Assembly: GCF_004005905.1 (NCBI RefSeq)
Contig: NZ_SACO01000015.1
Location: 20,490 to 84,489, forward strand
Reading direction: 5' to 3'
From: Novosphingobium umbonatum
GTDB taxonomy: Bacteria > Pseudomonadota > Alphaproteobacteria > Sphingomonadales > Sphingomonadaceae
DNA: 64,000 nt
Shown here: piece by piece, positions 37,892 to 47,558 of the stretch
Position numbering within the stretch: position 1 is the stretch's first letter
How the letters are laid out: every line of letters begins with the position of its first letter
Notes under the pieces: model-generated
Databases searched by the model: none
What the model was told of the DNA's origin: nothing
What the model saw: the letters and a program-made list of their open reading frames with translations, nothing else
Made by a program: the position numbers and the translations under genes

Positions 37892-39715
37892 TTAACCCGC
37901 CAGCATCGCCTCGGCCTCATTGGCCTGCCGCGCCCACATTTCGGCATAGAGCCCGTCATAGCGCAGCAGTTCGGCATGGTTGCCCTGTTCCACCAGATGT
38001 CCTTCGTTCAGCACGAAGATGCAGTCGGAATCGACAATGGTGGACAGGCGATGCGCGATCGACAGGCTGGTGCGGTTTTCGGCAATGGCATGCAGCGTGG
38101 CCAGAATTTCCTGCTCGGTGCGCGTATCCAGCGCGCTGGTCGCTTCATCCAGCAACAGGATCGGCGGGTTTTTGACCAGAGTGCGCGCGATGGAAACGCG
38201 CTGCTTTTCCCCGCCTGACAGTTTGAGGCCCCGCTCGCCCACTTCGGTTTCAAGCCCGGCGGGCAGGCGTTCGAGCAAAGGCGCCAGCGCGGCGCCACGG
38301 GCGGCGGCGGTCACTTCGGCCTCGCTCGCCCCTTCGCGGCCATAGGCGATGTTATAGCCGATCGTGTCGTTGAACAGCACGCAATCCTGCGGCACAATGC
38401 CCAGCACCGAACGCAGGCTGCGCTGGCTGACCTGCGCAATATCCTGCCCGTCGATCAGGATGCGCCCCTGCCACGGATCGTAAAAGCGGAAAAGCAGGCG
38501 GCCAATCGTCGATTTGCCCGCACCCGATGGGCCGACCAGCGCGACATGATGGCCGGCAGGCACCTCGAAAGACAGGCCGTTCAGGATAGTGCGGTTGCGG
38601 TCATAGCCGAAGACCACATTGTCAAACACCACCGAAGGCTGGCGAACCACCAGAGCGGGTGCGCCGGGAACATCCTTCACCTCCACCTCGGTGTCGATCA
38701 GCGCGAACATGGCGGCCATATCGATCAAGCCCTGCCGGATGGTGCGATAGACCATGCCCAACATGTCCAGCGGGCGGAACAATTGCATCAGATAGGTCTG
38801 CACAAACACCAGCTGCCCGCCGGTATAGCGCCCGTGCCACCAGCCCCAGACCGTATAGGCCATGGCCCCCGCCATCAGCCCGTTGACCACCACCCCTTGC
38901 GCGATGTTCAGCAGGCCAAGGCTGTTCTCGCTCTTGACCGCCGCATCGGTGTAGGCGCGGGTGGCCTGCGCATAGCGGGCCTGTTCGCGCGGTTCGGCGG
39001 CGAAATATTTGACCGTTTCGTAATTGAGCAGCGAATCCACCGCCCGCGCCAGAGCCTGCCCGTCGAGCCGGTTCATCTTTTCGCGCAAGGACGTGCGCCA
39101 TTCGGTGATCTTGCGCGTGACATAAATATAGGCGGCAATTGCCAAGGCCGTGGCCGCCACCAGCCCCCAGCCGAAATTGAGCTGGAAAATCACCGCCACC
39201 ACCACCAGTTGCAGCACGGTGGGGGCAATGTTGAACAGCATGAAATAGAGCATCGTATCAATGCTCTTGGTGCCGCGCTCGATGGTCTTGGTCACTTCGC
39301 CGGTGCGGCGGGCGAGATGAAAGCGCAAGGACAATTGGTGCAATTGGCCAAACACATGTTCGGCCAGCATGCGGGTGCCTTCCTGCCCCACTTTTTCAAA
39401 CACGATATTGCGCAGATTATCAAAAGCCGTGCCCGCGAACCGCGCCGCCGCATAGGCCAGCACGAAAAGCATCGCCCCGTTCATCAGCTTGGGGCCGGTT
39501 ACCGCCATCGCATCCACCGCCCATTTCAGGAAATAGGGCATGACCATTTGCGTCGCGGTGGACAAAAGGATGAACAGCAGCGCGATGACAATGCGCAGCC
39601 GCAGTTCCGGATAATCGCGCGGCCAAAGATAGGGCATGAAACGCCGCAACGTGTTCCAGCCATCATGGCGGGCGGCGGTTTTATCAGGGGCGGAGCTGGG
39701 CGTTTCGGGCGGCAT
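37892..39715 (-). CDS. Atm1-type ABC exporter (ABCB7-like)
   Basis: A 607-residue half transporter with an N-terminal six-helix membrane domain and a C-terminal ATPase. It closely resembles Novosphingobium Atm1, which moves glutathione derivatives and protects against heavy metals. Matching blocks include RTGEVTKTIERGTKSIDTMLYF, NYETVKYFAAE and RPLDMLGMVYRTIRQGLIDM (given in parts). ATPase motifs: Walker A GPSGAGKST, Q-loop, signature LSGGEKQRVSIA, Walker B ILLLDEATSALD and H-loop SIAHRLSTI. Convergent with DUF1737. The substrate is inferred from the homologue, not tested here. Confidence 0.93.
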   Translation of the reverse strand: MPPETPSSAPDKTAARHDGWNTLRRFMPYLWPRDYPELRLRIVIALLFILLSTATQMVMPYFLKWAVDAMAVTGPKLMNGAMLFVLAYAAARFAGTAFDNLRNIVFEKVGQEGTRMLAEHVFGQLHQLSLRFHLARRTGEVTKTIERGTKSIDTMLYFMLFNIAPTVLQLVVVAVIFQLNFGWGLVAATALAIAAYIYVTRKITEWRTSLREKMNRLDGQALARAVDSLLNYETVKYFAAEPREQARYAQATRAYTDAAVKSENSLGLLNIAQGVVVNGLMAGAMAYTVWGWWHGRYTGGQLVFVQTYLMQLFRPLDMLGMVYRTIRQGLIDMAAMFALIDTEVEVKDVPGAPALVVRQPSVVFDNVVFGYDRNRTILNGLSFEVPAGHHVALVGPSGAGKSTIGRLLFRFYDPWQGRILIDGQDIAQVSQRSLRSVLGIVPQDCVLFNDTIGYNIAYGREGASEAEVTAAARGAALAPLLERLPAGLETEVGERGLKLSGGEKQRVSIARTLVKNPPILLLDEATSALDTRTEQEILATLHAIAENRTSLSIAHRLSTIVDSDCIFVLNEGHLVEQGNHAELLRYDGLYAEMWARQANEAEAMLAG

Positions 39716-39763
39716 GGGGCCTATGTAGGCCTTACCAAGCGAAACGCCAGCCCTTGACCATGG

Positions 39764-40714
39764 CTATAGCCCGTCGGGCATGTCGAACATCACCCGCCGC
39801 GTGGCAAAATCAATGGCCACACGGTCAAACAACCGCAAGGCGGGCATGCCCAGCAGCACGGCGGGCTTTTTCTCCAGCCCCAAGGTGCTGAAGGTTTTGG
39901 AATCGGTATAGGCCAGTTCGACATTGCGGATGGTGATGCGGTCCACCGACAATTGCTTGCCATAGCCGATGTCGGCGGGGACGATCTGGCCGGTCACCCC
40001 TTGCAGATGGGTGGTGTTGGCGGGCGTCATATGGCCCAGCGCGCGTTGCAGCGCGCGGTTGCCCACCGAAATATCGGCGCCAGTGTCGATCACCACCTGC
40101 ACCTTTACCCCGTCAATATCGGCATCGGTCAGGATCAATTCGCCATGGCGCTGGCGGGCGCTCACCACAATTTCATAGCCATTGGTGTCCCGCACTTCCT
40201 CGCGCGAGGCGGCCAGCGTGATCTGGTTGCGGCGGAAATCCAGCTGGACCTTCTGACCCTGCAACCCGTCCAGCCCGATGATGCCATCGGCGCCCAGATG
40301 CGATTCCTCCAGCACGGGCAGGCCCTTGCCCTTCCATGCGCGGCGGCCCAGTTGGATGGCATCGACATCGACCAGATCCACATCGCGGCTGCCCGCGACG
40401 CTCATCACCGTGGCCTGATTGATGGCACGCAGGGACAGGCGGTTGGCCACATTATGCGACAGGACGCTGCGCTGGGCACCGGTGTCGATCAGGAAACGGA
40501 ACGGCCCCTGTTGGCCAATCGCCACCGCCACGGTCATACGGCTAGTGCCATCCTGTTGAGCGGAAATGGTTTCGCTGCCATCGGGCCGGATCTGGCTGGT
40601 GGTTATGTTGCTAGCTGGCACGTCATCGGCCCGCACAGGATTGGCCGTTAAGGCCAAAGCGCTGGTCATCAGCCCAAAGGACGCCCTGCGAAACAGGTCC
40701 CGGGAGTAACCCAT
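39764..40714 (-). CDS. Exported retroviral-type aspartyl protease
   Basis: A 316-residue protein with a signal peptide (hydrophobic stretch GLMTSALALTANPVRA, cut near ARA/DD). Two aspartyl-protease loops are present: FLIDTGAQRSVLS and VVIDTGADISVGN, each with the hydrophobic-D-T-G-A pattern; together they make a two-domain, pepsin-like arrangement on one chain. A partner LLGMPALRLFDRV follows the usual family ending (G-x-x-x-L). AGGAGAGG sits upstream of the ATG. It is probably periplasmic. Substrate unknown. Confidence 0.88.
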   Translation of the reverse strand: MGYSRDLFRRASFGLMTSALALTANPVRADDVPASNITTSQIRPDGSETISAQQDGTSRMTVAVAIGQQGPFRFLIDTGAQRSVLSHNVANRLSLRAINQATVMSVAGSRDVDLVDVDAIQLGRRAWKGKGLPVLEESHLGADGIIGLDGLQGQKVQLDFRRNQITLAASREEVRDTNGYEIVVSARQRHGELILTDADIDGVKVQVVIDTGADISVGNRALQRALGHMTPANTTHLQGVTGQIVPADIGYGKQLSVDRITIRNVELAYTDSKTFSTLGLEKKPAVLLGMPALRLFDRVAIDFATRRVMFDMPDGL

Positions 40715-40789
40715 AGTACCTCTCCTCTTTTTATGTTCTTGCGGCTTTTACCGGTTATGTATGAGTTATACGCCTGATCGATCGCCTTC

Positions 40790-40818
40790 GCCAGATCGAT
40801 TTGATGCCAGATCGATTT
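40790..40818. repeat. 16-base-period direct repeat upstream of the Hsp70-like gene
   Basis: GCCAGATCGATTT occurs at 40790-40802 and again at 40806-40818. The spacing of 16 bases is about one and a half helical turns. It lies in the 260-base divergent region between the aspartyl protease and Hsp70-like genes. A transcription-factor site is possible. Confidence 0.5.
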
Positions 40819-40974
40819 AAAAAGTGGCGTAACAGAACAAGGTTTCATCCGGCTGAAATCGGCCCCCCGCCTTTGCCCCTGTTGGCCTGCTGTCTTGTCC
40901 TTGGGCGGGGGCGCTGTCATAGCCGTTGGCCAAGCTGCGCGATCCGCATGTCGCGCGTTACACAGGATATGCCG

Positions 40975-42288
40975 ATGACCGCCGTTGCCACCAGTATGGG
41001 CCTTGATTTTGGCACCACCAATTCGGTGGTGGCGCTGGCCGATGGCGCGGGCGGGGCCGATCTGCTGCGGTTCAAGGCGCCTGCGGGGGATAGTGCGGTT
41101 TTCCGTTCGGCCCTGTGTTTCTGGCAGGATGACGAGGTGAAGGGCGGGCTGGCGCATGAGGCGGGCCCCTGGGCGATTGCCGAATTTCTGGACTTTCCGC
41201 AGGGCAGCCGCTTCCTGCAATCCTTCAAATCGGTGGCGGCCAATTCCCTGTTCGAAGCGGCCAATATTTTTGAAAAGCGGCTGAAATTTGAAGAGCTTGG
41301 CCAGATTTTCCTGACCCATTTGCGCGCCCATGCCGGTGCGCCCTTGCGCAACCTGCCCGAACGGATCGTGGTGGGGCGGCCGGTGCGCTATGTGGGCGCA
41401 CGGCCCGATCCGGCCTTGGCCCGCCAGCGTTACGAGGCGATGTTTGCCCTGCTCGGCCGCGAAGTCCACTACGTCTACGAACCGATTGGCGCGGCTTTCA
41501 GCTTTGCCACGCGGCTGACCAAGCCCGCCACTTTGCTGGTCGCCGATTTCGGCGGGGGCACGAGCGACTTTTCACTGGTGCGGGTGCAGGCGCCCGATGC
41601 GACGCAGCGCTGCCTGCCTCTGGGCTCGGCGGGGATCGGCATTGCGGGCGACCGGTTTGACTATCGCATCATGGACCAACTGGTGCTGCCCATGCTGGGC
41701 AAGGGCGGCTCCTATCGCTCGTTTGACAAGGTGCTGGACATTCCCGACGGGCATTTTGCCGATTTCGGCGATTGGTCGCGGCTCGCCCTGATGCGCAACC
41801 GGCGCAAGCTGGAGGAACTGGCCCGCCTGCACCATAGCGCAGTGGATCAGGCCGCGATTGCCCGCATGATCGCGGTGGTGGAAAAAGAACTGGGCTATCC
41901 GCTGTATGAGGCGGTGGGCCAGTTGAAACGCGCGCTCTCCACACAAGACGAGGCCGAATTTGCCTTTGACAGCCCCGACCTTTCGATCAAGGCACAGGTG
42001 ACGCGCGAGGATTTCGAAAGCTGGATCGCCCCCGATCTGGAACGCATGGGGGCCACGGTGGACGAGGCCTTGGCGCAGGCGGGCCTGCGTGCCGATGAAG
42101 TGGACCATGTGTTCCTGACCGGCGGCTCCTCGTTGATCCCTGCCGTGCGCGCCCTGTTTGTCCAGCGTTTTGGCGAGAGCAAGATCGACAGCGGCGAGGA
42201 ATTGACCTCTATCGCCCATGGCTTGGCCTTGATCGGCGGCGAGGACCATTTGCAGGCATGGACGGCGGATGAGGAGAGCGCGGCATGA
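40975..42288 (+). CDS. YegD-like Hsp70-family ATPase without substrate-binding domain
   Basis: A 437-residue actin/Hsp70-fold protein. ATG 40975 follows an AGGAT; the next in-frame ATG gives MGLDFGTTNSVVALADG. Phosphate loops are GLDFGTTNS, VLVADFGGGTSDFSLV-like (here LLVADFGGGTSDFSLVRV) and FLTGGSSLIPAVRALF. The DnaK substrate-binding beta domain and lid are absent (DnaK is about 640 residues), as in YegD. It overlaps the GreAB-like gene by 4 bases. The client is unknown. Confidence 0.9.
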   Translation: MTAVATSMGLDFGTTNSVVALADGAGGADLLRFKAPAGDSAVFRSALCFWQDDEVKGGLAHEAGPWAIAEFLDFPQGSRFLQSFKSVAANSLFEAANIFEKRLKFEELGQIFLTHLRAHAGAPLRNLPERIVVGRPVRYVGARPDPALARQRYEAMFALLGREVHYVYEPIGAAFSFATRLTKPATLLVADFGGGTSDFSLVRVQAPDATQRCLPLGSAGIGIAGDRFDYRIMDQLVLPMLGKGGSYRSFDKVLDIPDGHFADFGDWSRLALMRNRRKLEELARLHHSAVDQAAIARMIAVVEKELGYPLYEAVGQLKRALSTQDEAEFAFDSPDLSIKAQVTREDFESWIAPDLERMGATVDEALAQAGLRADEVDHVFLTGGSSLIPAVRALFVQRFGESKIDSGEELTSIAHGLALIGGEDHLQAWTADEESAA

Positions 42289-42746
42289 GCGTCGCCTTTC
42301 GCCGCGACGGGGATGAGGAACATCTGGAGCCCAGCTTCGAGATCCCCATTCCCCCCGGCCCCAACCGCGTGACCGCGCGCGGCCTTGCGCAGATCCATGC
42401 GCGGGTGGCCGCACTGGAGGCTGAATTGGCCACCGCCGAGGGCGAGGAAACGCAAAAGCCGATCCGTCGCCAATTGCGCTATTGGCGCACGCGGCAGAGC
42501 ACCGCCGAATTGATGCCGGAGCCCAAGGGGGACGTGGTGGAGTTTGGCGCTCAGGTGCTGTTTCGCCTGAATGGCCAAGAGCGCAGCGTTACTCTTGTGG
42601 GTGATGACGAGGCCGATCCTGCCGCGGGCCTGATCTCGGCCAGCGCGCCCTTGGCCCGCGCCATGATGGGGGCAGAGGCGGGGGAATACGTCGCATTTGG
42701 CGGGCGCGAGGACGCAATCGAGATTCTTGCGCTGCATATCGCGTAA
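42285..42746 (+). CDS. GreA/GreB-family small protein
   Basis: A 153-residue protein resembling the GreAB elongation-factor superfamily. An N-terminal coiled coil (about residues 30-85, with ARVAALEAELATAEGEETQ) precedes a C-terminal FKBP-like domain (VVEFGAQVLFRLNGQERSVTLVGDDEADPAAGLISASAPLARAMMGAEAGEYV, in parts), which fits RNA-polymerase-binding Gre domains. The coiled coil is shorter than in GreA and the acidic tip is hard to place, so transcript-cleavage stimulation is uncertain. Its start overlaps the Hsp70-like stop (ATGA), so the two are translationally coupled. Confidence 0.85.
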   Translation: MSVAFRRDGDEEHLEPSFEIPIPPGPNRVTARGLAQIHARVAALEAELATAEGEETQKPIRRQLRYWRTRQSTAELMPEPKGDVVEFGAQVLFRLNGQERSVTLVGDDEADPAAGLISASAPLARAMMGAEAGEYVAFGGREDAIEILALHIA

Positions 42747-42785
42747 CAAACTTGGCTTTCGCCCCGCGTCTGCTAGGCGGGGGGC

Positions 42786-44663
42786 ATGCTGACCATTCAG
42801 GGATTGACCGTGCGCCTTGGCGGGCGCGACATTATCGAGCGTGCTTCGGCCGCCATTCCGCCGCGTGCCAAGGTGGGGCTGATCGGCCGCAATGGCGCGG
42901 GCAAATCGACGCTGGTAAAGGCGATCATCGGCGCGATCGAGCCCGATGAGGGCGAAGTGGACATGCCCCGCCGCGCGCGTCTGGGCTATATCGCGCAGGA
43001 GGCCCCCAGCGGGGAGCAGACCCCGTTCGAGGCCGTGCTGGCCGCCGACGTGGAACGCACCCAATTGCTGGAGGAGGCCGAGACCTGCACCGATCCGGAT
43101 CGTCTGGGCGATGTGCATGACCGTTTGCTGGCGATTGACGCCTATAGTGCGCCTGCCCGCGCGGCCCGCATCCTGATCGGGCTGGGTTTTGATGAAGAGA
43201 TGCAGGCCCGCCCGCTGGACAGCTTTTCCGGTGGCTGGAAAATGCGCGTCGCTTTGGCCTCGCTGCTGTTCTCCGCGCCTGATGTGATGCTGCTCGACGA
43301 ACCTTCCAACCACTTGGATCTGGAAGCGACGCTGTGGCTGGAAAATTTCCTCAAATCCTATCCCAGCACGCTGCTGGTCATCAGCCACGAGCGCGATCTG
43401 CTCAACAATGTGGTGGACCATATCCTGCATCTGCAGGGCGGCAAGCTGACGCTATATCCGGGCGATTACGACAGTTTCGAGCGCCAGCGCGCCGAACGCC
43501 TGACCCAACTGGCCGCGGCCCGTGCCTCGCAAGAGGCTCGTGCGGCCAAATTGCGTGACTATGTGGCCCGCAACAGCGCCCGCGCCTCCACCGCCAAACA
43601 GGCCCAGTCGCGCGCGAAAATGCTGGCCAAGATGCAGCCGATTGCCGCGCAGCTGGAAGACCCCACGCTCAGCTTTGACTTCCCCGATCCCGAAGAACTG
43701 CGCCCGCCGCTGATCACGCTGGATCTGGCCTCGGTGGGCTATGCGGAGGAAAAGCCGATCCTGCAAAGGCTGAACCTGCGCATCGATCCCGATGACCGCA
43801 TCGCTTTGCTGGGCCGCAACGGCAATGGTAAAACCACGCTGGCGCGCCTGCTGGCCGCGCAATTGACGCCGATGGCGGGCGATATGAACGCCTCGGGCAA
43901 ATTAAACGTGGGCTATTTCACCCAGTATCAGGTGGAAGAACTGGCGGGCGCCTCCACCCCGCTGGAATTGATGACCCGCGCCATGAAGGACAAGGCGCCC
44001 ACAGCGGTGCGTTCGCAATTGGGCCGTTTCGGCTTTGTCGGCCATCACGCCACGGCGGCGGTGGGCACTTTGTCGGGCGGCGAACGCGCAAGGCTGGCGT
44101 TGGCGCTGGTCACGCGCGATGCGCCGCATCTGCTGGTGCTCGACGAACCGACCAACCACCTGGACATCGACGCGCGTGAGGCTTTGGTGCAGGCGCTCAA
44201 TGATTACAAGGGCGCGGTGATCCTGATCAGCCATGACCGCCATATGGTGGAAATGACCGCCGACCGGCTGGTGCTGGTCGATAGCGGCACGGCCAAGGAT
44301 TATAATGGATCGGTGGAGGATTACATCGACTTCATTCTGGGCCGTAACCAGCCCAAGGAAGCATCCTCTTCCAGCGCGGCGCCCAAGGCGGGCAATGCCA
44401 AGAATGACCGCAAGGCCAATGCCATGGCCCGCGAGGCTTATAAGGCGCTGAACAAGAAGCTGGCCGAGACGGAAAAGGCGGTTGCCAAGATCGAGGCAAA
44501 GATCAAGGCGATTGACGAGGCTTTGGCCAATCCTGCCGCGCCGCCCAAGGAATTGGCAGGGGTGAATATGGGCGAACTGGCCCGCCGCCGCGCAGGGCTG
44601 GAAGACGAGTTGGCCGCCGCCGAGGAGGCATGGATGGAAGCCAGCGCCGCGCTGGAAGGATAA
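42786..44663 (+). CDS. ABC-F ATPase (Uup/YheS-like)
   Basis: A 625-residue cytosolic twin-ATPase that acts on ribosomes, without membrane helices. The first ATPase has Walker A GRNGAGKST, signature SFSGGWKMRVALA and Walker B MLLDEPSNHLDL; the second has GRNGNGKTT, TLSGGERARLALA and VLDEPTNHLDI. The inter-domain linker between them is Arg/Lys-rich. The C-terminal extension (LNKKLAETEKAVAKIEAKI, about residues 555-620) is a coiled coil as in YheS/Uup. It may help stalled or mis-set ribosomes. Confidence 0.95.
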   Translation: MLTIQGLTVRLGGRDIIERASAAIPPRAKVGLIGRNGAGKSTLVKAIIGAIEPDEGEVDMPRRARLGYIAQEAPSGEQTPFEAVLAADVERTQLLEEAETCTDPDRLGDVHDRLLAIDAYSAPARAARILIGLGFDEEMQARPLDSFSGGWKMRVALASLLFSAPDVMLLDEPSNHLDLEATLWLENFLKSYPSTLLVISHERDLLNNVVDHILHLQGGKLTLYPGDYDSFERQRAERLTQLAAARASQEARAAKLRDYVARNSARASTAKQAQSRAKMLAKMQPIAAQLEDPTLSFDFPDPEELRPPLITLDLASVGYAEEKPILQRLNLRIDPDDRIALLGRNGNGKTTLARLLAAQLTPMAGDMNASGKLNVGYFTQYQVEELAGASTPLELMTRAMKDKAPTAVRSQLGRFGFVGHHATAAVGTLSGGERARLALALVTRDAPHLLVLDEPTNHLDIDAREALVQALNDYKGAVILISHDRHMVEMTADRLVLVDSGTAKDYNGSVEDYIDFILGRNQPKEASSSSAAPKAGNAKNDRKANAMAREAYKALNKKLAETEKAVAKIEAKIKAIDEALANPAAPPKELAGVNMGELARRRAGLEDELAAAEEAWMEASAALEG

Positions 44664-44669
44664 GAGCCG

Positions 44670-45041
44670 ATGTTTGACGCGTTGGCGCTGTTGCTGGTCT
44701 GCCAATTGCTGGGGGAGGTGATCCACCGGCTGGCGCATGTGCCTTTGCCCGGCGCCATTCTGGGCCTGTTGCTGCTCTTGCTCTGGCTAGGGCTGGTGCG
44801 CAAGGAAAGGCCAAAGCTGGGCGCGGTGACCGGTTGGCTGACCGCGCATATCACCATCCTGTTTGTGCCCGCCACGGTGGGTCTGATCGATGAGGGCAGC
44901 GTGCTCACCCGCTATGGCATTGGCATTGCGGTGGCCACGATCATCAGCTCGCTGCTGACCATGTTGGTGACGGTGGCGGTGTTCCGCTGGGCCTTGCGCT
45001 TTTCCAGCCTGCCCGACGAACGCTGGGAGGAGGAATTGTGA
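44670..45041 (+). CDS. CidA/LrgA family protein
   Basis: A 123-residue membrane protein with four hydrophobic helices, starting MFDALALLLVCQLLGEVI. The family's LPGAILGLLLLL-type motif (here PLPGAILGLLLLLLWL) and AHITILFVPATVGLIDEG are present. It lies 6 bases after the ABC-F stop and overlaps lrgB by 4 bases. The pair is holin/antiholin-like in Gram-positives and has been linked to metabolite export in others. Confidence 0.92.
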   Translation: MFDALALLLVCQLLGEVIHRLAHVPLPGAILGLLLLLLWLGLVRKERPKLGAVTGWLTAHITILFVPATVGLIDEGSVLTRYGIGIAVATIISSLLTMLVTVAVFRWALRFSSLPDERWEEEL

Positions 45042-45733
45042 GCGCGCTTTTTTCCCTGCCCTTGTTCTGGATCGCGGTGACGGTGCTGGTGTTCGAAGGG
45101 GCCGAGCGGATTTCGCGCGCCACCAAAAGGCACCCCTTGGCCCAGCCCTTGATGATCGCGGTGCCGGTGTTGATGTTGGCCCTGCATGTCACCCATACGT
45201 CCTATGCCAGCTATATTCAGGCCACCGATTTCATTGTCTTTCTGCTCGGCCCTGCGGTGGTGGGGCTGGCGGTGCCGATCTGGGCACAGCGCAAGATGAT
45301 CAAGCGTCTGGCTTTGCCTTTGGGGCTGGCGCTGGCGGCAGGTTCGCTCACCGCGATGATCAGCGTGGGCGGGTTGATGTGGGTGATGGGGGCGCCCCAT
45401 GTGCTGATCACTTCGGGCCTGCCGCGCGCGACGACCACGGCGGTGGCCATGGCCCTGTCCGAGCAATTGGGCGGGGTGCCCGCGCTGACCATCGTATTCG
45501 TGGCCATATCGGGCATGATGGGTGCGATGGTGGCGCTGCCCATGTTCAACCGCATGGGATTGACCGACCATCGCGCGCGGGGGCTGGCGATGGGGATTAC
45601 CGCGCATGGTTTCGGCGCGGCGCGGGCCTATGAAGACCATCCGGTGGCGGGCGCTTTTGCCAGTCTGGGCATGGCGCTCAATGCGGTGGTCTCGGCCCTG
45701 CTCGCCGCGCTGCTGGTTTTAACAGGCTGGTGA
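45038..45733 (+). CDS. LrgB family protein
   Basis: A 231-residue protein with about seven hydrophobic helices. Family signatures are FIVFLLGPAVVGLAVPIW and the PRATTTAVAMALSEQLGGVPALT segment, with the conserved MFNRMGLTDHRARGLAMGITAHGFGAARA (in parts). It overlaps lrgA, so the two work as a unit. The stop is directly adjacent to the pirin stop on the other strand. Confidence 0.92.
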   Translation: MSALFSLPLFWIAVTVLVFEGAERISRATKRHPLAQPLMIAVPVLMLALHVTHTSYASYIQATDFIVFLLGPAVVGLAVPIWAQRKMIKRLALPLGLALAAGSLTAMISVGGLMWVMGAPHVLITSGLPRATTTAVAMALSEQLGGVPALTIVFVAISGMMGAMVALPMFNRMGLTDHRARGLAMGITAHGFGAARAYEDHPVAGAFASLGMALNAVVSALLAALLVLTGW

Positions 45734-46642
45734 TTACGCCAGTTTGGCGCCCGGTATATCGGCGGGCAGCGGGATGAACTCGCTTTCCTCCGGCACAGGG
45801 GCAAAGCGGCCCTCGCGCCAGTCCTGCTTGGCCTGATCGATCCGATCCGCGCGCGAGGATACGAAGTTCCAATAGACAAAGCGCTTTTCGGGGAAGGGTT
45901 CGCCGCCCACCAGCATCAGGCGGGTAGGCTCCTCGCTGGTCAGCACCACTGGCGCATCGGGTTTGAGCACCACCAGTTGCGAGGGGCCAAAGCTGCCTAC
46001 TTGGCCCTCTACCCGCAGGCTGCCCGACACGACATAGACCGCGCGCTCGATATGTTCGGCGGCAAAGGCGTAACGCCCGCCTGCGGCCAGTTCCAGATCG
46101 GCATAGACCAGATCGGAAAAGGTCTGCACCGGCGAGCGCATCCCGTCCGCCGTGCCCGCCACCAGCGTTAGTTTGACGCCTTTGTCGGTAGCGACGGGAA
46201 TCTGCTCGGCCTTGTAATGCAGGAAAGCGGGGGCGGTTTCCTCATGTTGTAGAGGCAGGGCCAGCCATGTTTGCAGGCCAAACAGTCTGCCGCCTTGGCC
46301 GCGCTGTTCCTGCGGGGTGCGTTCGGAATGGACGATGCCGCTGCCCGCCGTCATCCAGTTCACCTCGCCGGGGCGGATGGCTTGCAGGCTGCCCAGCGAG
46401 TCCCGATGCATGATCTCGCCCTCCAGCAGATAGGTCAGCGTGGAAAGACCGATATGCGGGTGGGGGCGCACGTCCAGCGCCTGTTCGCCGGTAAAGGCGG
46501 CGGGGCCCATCTGGTCAAAAAAGATGAAAGGCCCGACCATGCGCCGGTTGGGGCTGGGCAAAGCGCGGCGGACGGTGAAGCCATCGCCCAGATCACGCGA
46601 GGGCGGGATGATGACGGCATCAACGGGGGATTGGATGTCCAT
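45734..46642 (-). CDS. Pirin family protein
   Basis: A 302-residue double-cupin pirin. The N-terminal metal site residues are in PHPHIGLSTLTYLLEGEIMHRDSLG (HxH and the later His, in parts) and MTAGSGIVHSE supplies the Glu. Pirins bind Fe or other metals and some have quercetinase activity. It is convergent with lrgB and follows a second pirin gene (gap 37 bases) on the same strand. Physiological role unknown. Confidence 0.92.
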   Translation of the reverse strand: MDIQSPVDAVIIPPSRDLGDGFTVRRALPSPNRRMVGPFIFFDQMGPAAFTGEQALDVRPHPHIGLSTLTYLLEGEIMHRDSLGSLQAIRPGEVNWMTAGSGIVHSERTPQEQRGQGGRLFGLQTWLALPLQHEETAPAFLHYKAEQIPVATDKGVKLTLVAGTADGMRSPVQTFSDLVYADLELAAGGRYAFAAEHIERAVYVVSGSLRVEGQVGSFGPSQLVVLKPDAPVVLTSEEPTRLMLVGGEPFPEKRFVYWNFVSSRADRIDQAKQDWREGRFAPVPEESEFIPLPADIPGAKLA

Positions 46643-46679
46643 GGTTCGGGCCTTTCAAACTTGAGTTTTGGGCGGGGGG

Positions 46680-47378
46680 TCAGAGCGTATCGACCAGCAC
46701 GATTTCGGTATCTTCCAGCGCGGTGATGCGCAGGTTCTCTTCATCGGCAATCGCCAGACCATCGCGGGTTTGCGCCTTGGTGCCGTTGACCTCCACCGAT
46801 CCGGTGGCGGGAACCAGATAGGCCTTGCGGGTGGCGCCCAAGGCATAATCCACGCTTTCGCCCGCCCGCAAGGTGGCGGCCACCAGCCGCGCCTCGGTGC
46901 GGATGGGCAGGGCGTCACCATCCTCGGCATAGCCGCTGGCCAGCACGACCAATTGGCCCGAACGCTCGCCCTTGGGGAATTGGCGCGCGCCCCAGCTGGG
47001 CTTTTCGCCCTGACGGGTGGGCAGGATCCAGATCTGGAACAGGGTGGTGTCCTCGTCCTCCAGATTATATTCGGCATGGGTGATGCCGGTGCCCGCGCTC
47101 ATCACCTGTACGTCGCCAGCAGCCGTGCGGCCCTGATTGCCCAGGGAATCGCGATGGGTGATCGCGCCGGTGCGGACATAGGTGATGATTTCCATGTCGC
47201 GATGGGGATGGGGCGGGAAACCGGTTTGCGCGGCGATTCTGTCATCATTCCACACGCGCAGATTGCCCCAATGCACGCGGGCCGGATCATAATAATCGGC
47301 AAAGGAAAAATGGTGGCGGGCATCCAGCCAGCCATGGTTGGCATGGCCAATGCTGGCAAAGGGGCGCAGTTCGATCAT
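46680..47378 (-). CDS. Second pirin family protein (YhhW-like)
   Basis: A 232-residue pirin from ATG 47378 (MIELRPFASIG), the length of YhhW-type quercetinases. Metal site: FPPHPHRDMEIITYV and GAITHRDSLGN, plus SAGTGITHAEYN. It is shorter than its neighbour because the C-terminal cupin is compact. The two pirins are probably one transcript. Confidence 0.92.
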   Translation of the reverse strand: MIELRPFASIGHANHGWLDARHHFSFADYYDPARVHWGNLRVWNDDRIAAQTGFPPHPHRDMEIITYVRTGAITHRDSLGNQGRTAAGDVQVMSAGTGITHAEYNLEDEDTTLFQIWILPTRQGEKPSWGARQFPKGERSGQLVVLASGYAEDGDALPIRTEARLVAATLRAGESVDYALGATRKAYLVPATGSVEVNGTKAQTRDGLAIADEENLRITALEDTEIVLVDTL

Positions 47379-47558
47379 GATTTTTCTCCAAGGCGCCGCT
47401 GTTTTGGGGGGAAGCGGCTGTTGGGGCCAATTTAGGCTATTAGCAGGGAAAAGAAATGGCATGAATGGAAAGGCATGGGTTCCATTTCTTTATCAATGAC
47501 GCACATGGTCCCGCGCTAAAAGGCTGACGGATTGCGTAAATAGCTTTATGGCGGTGGC

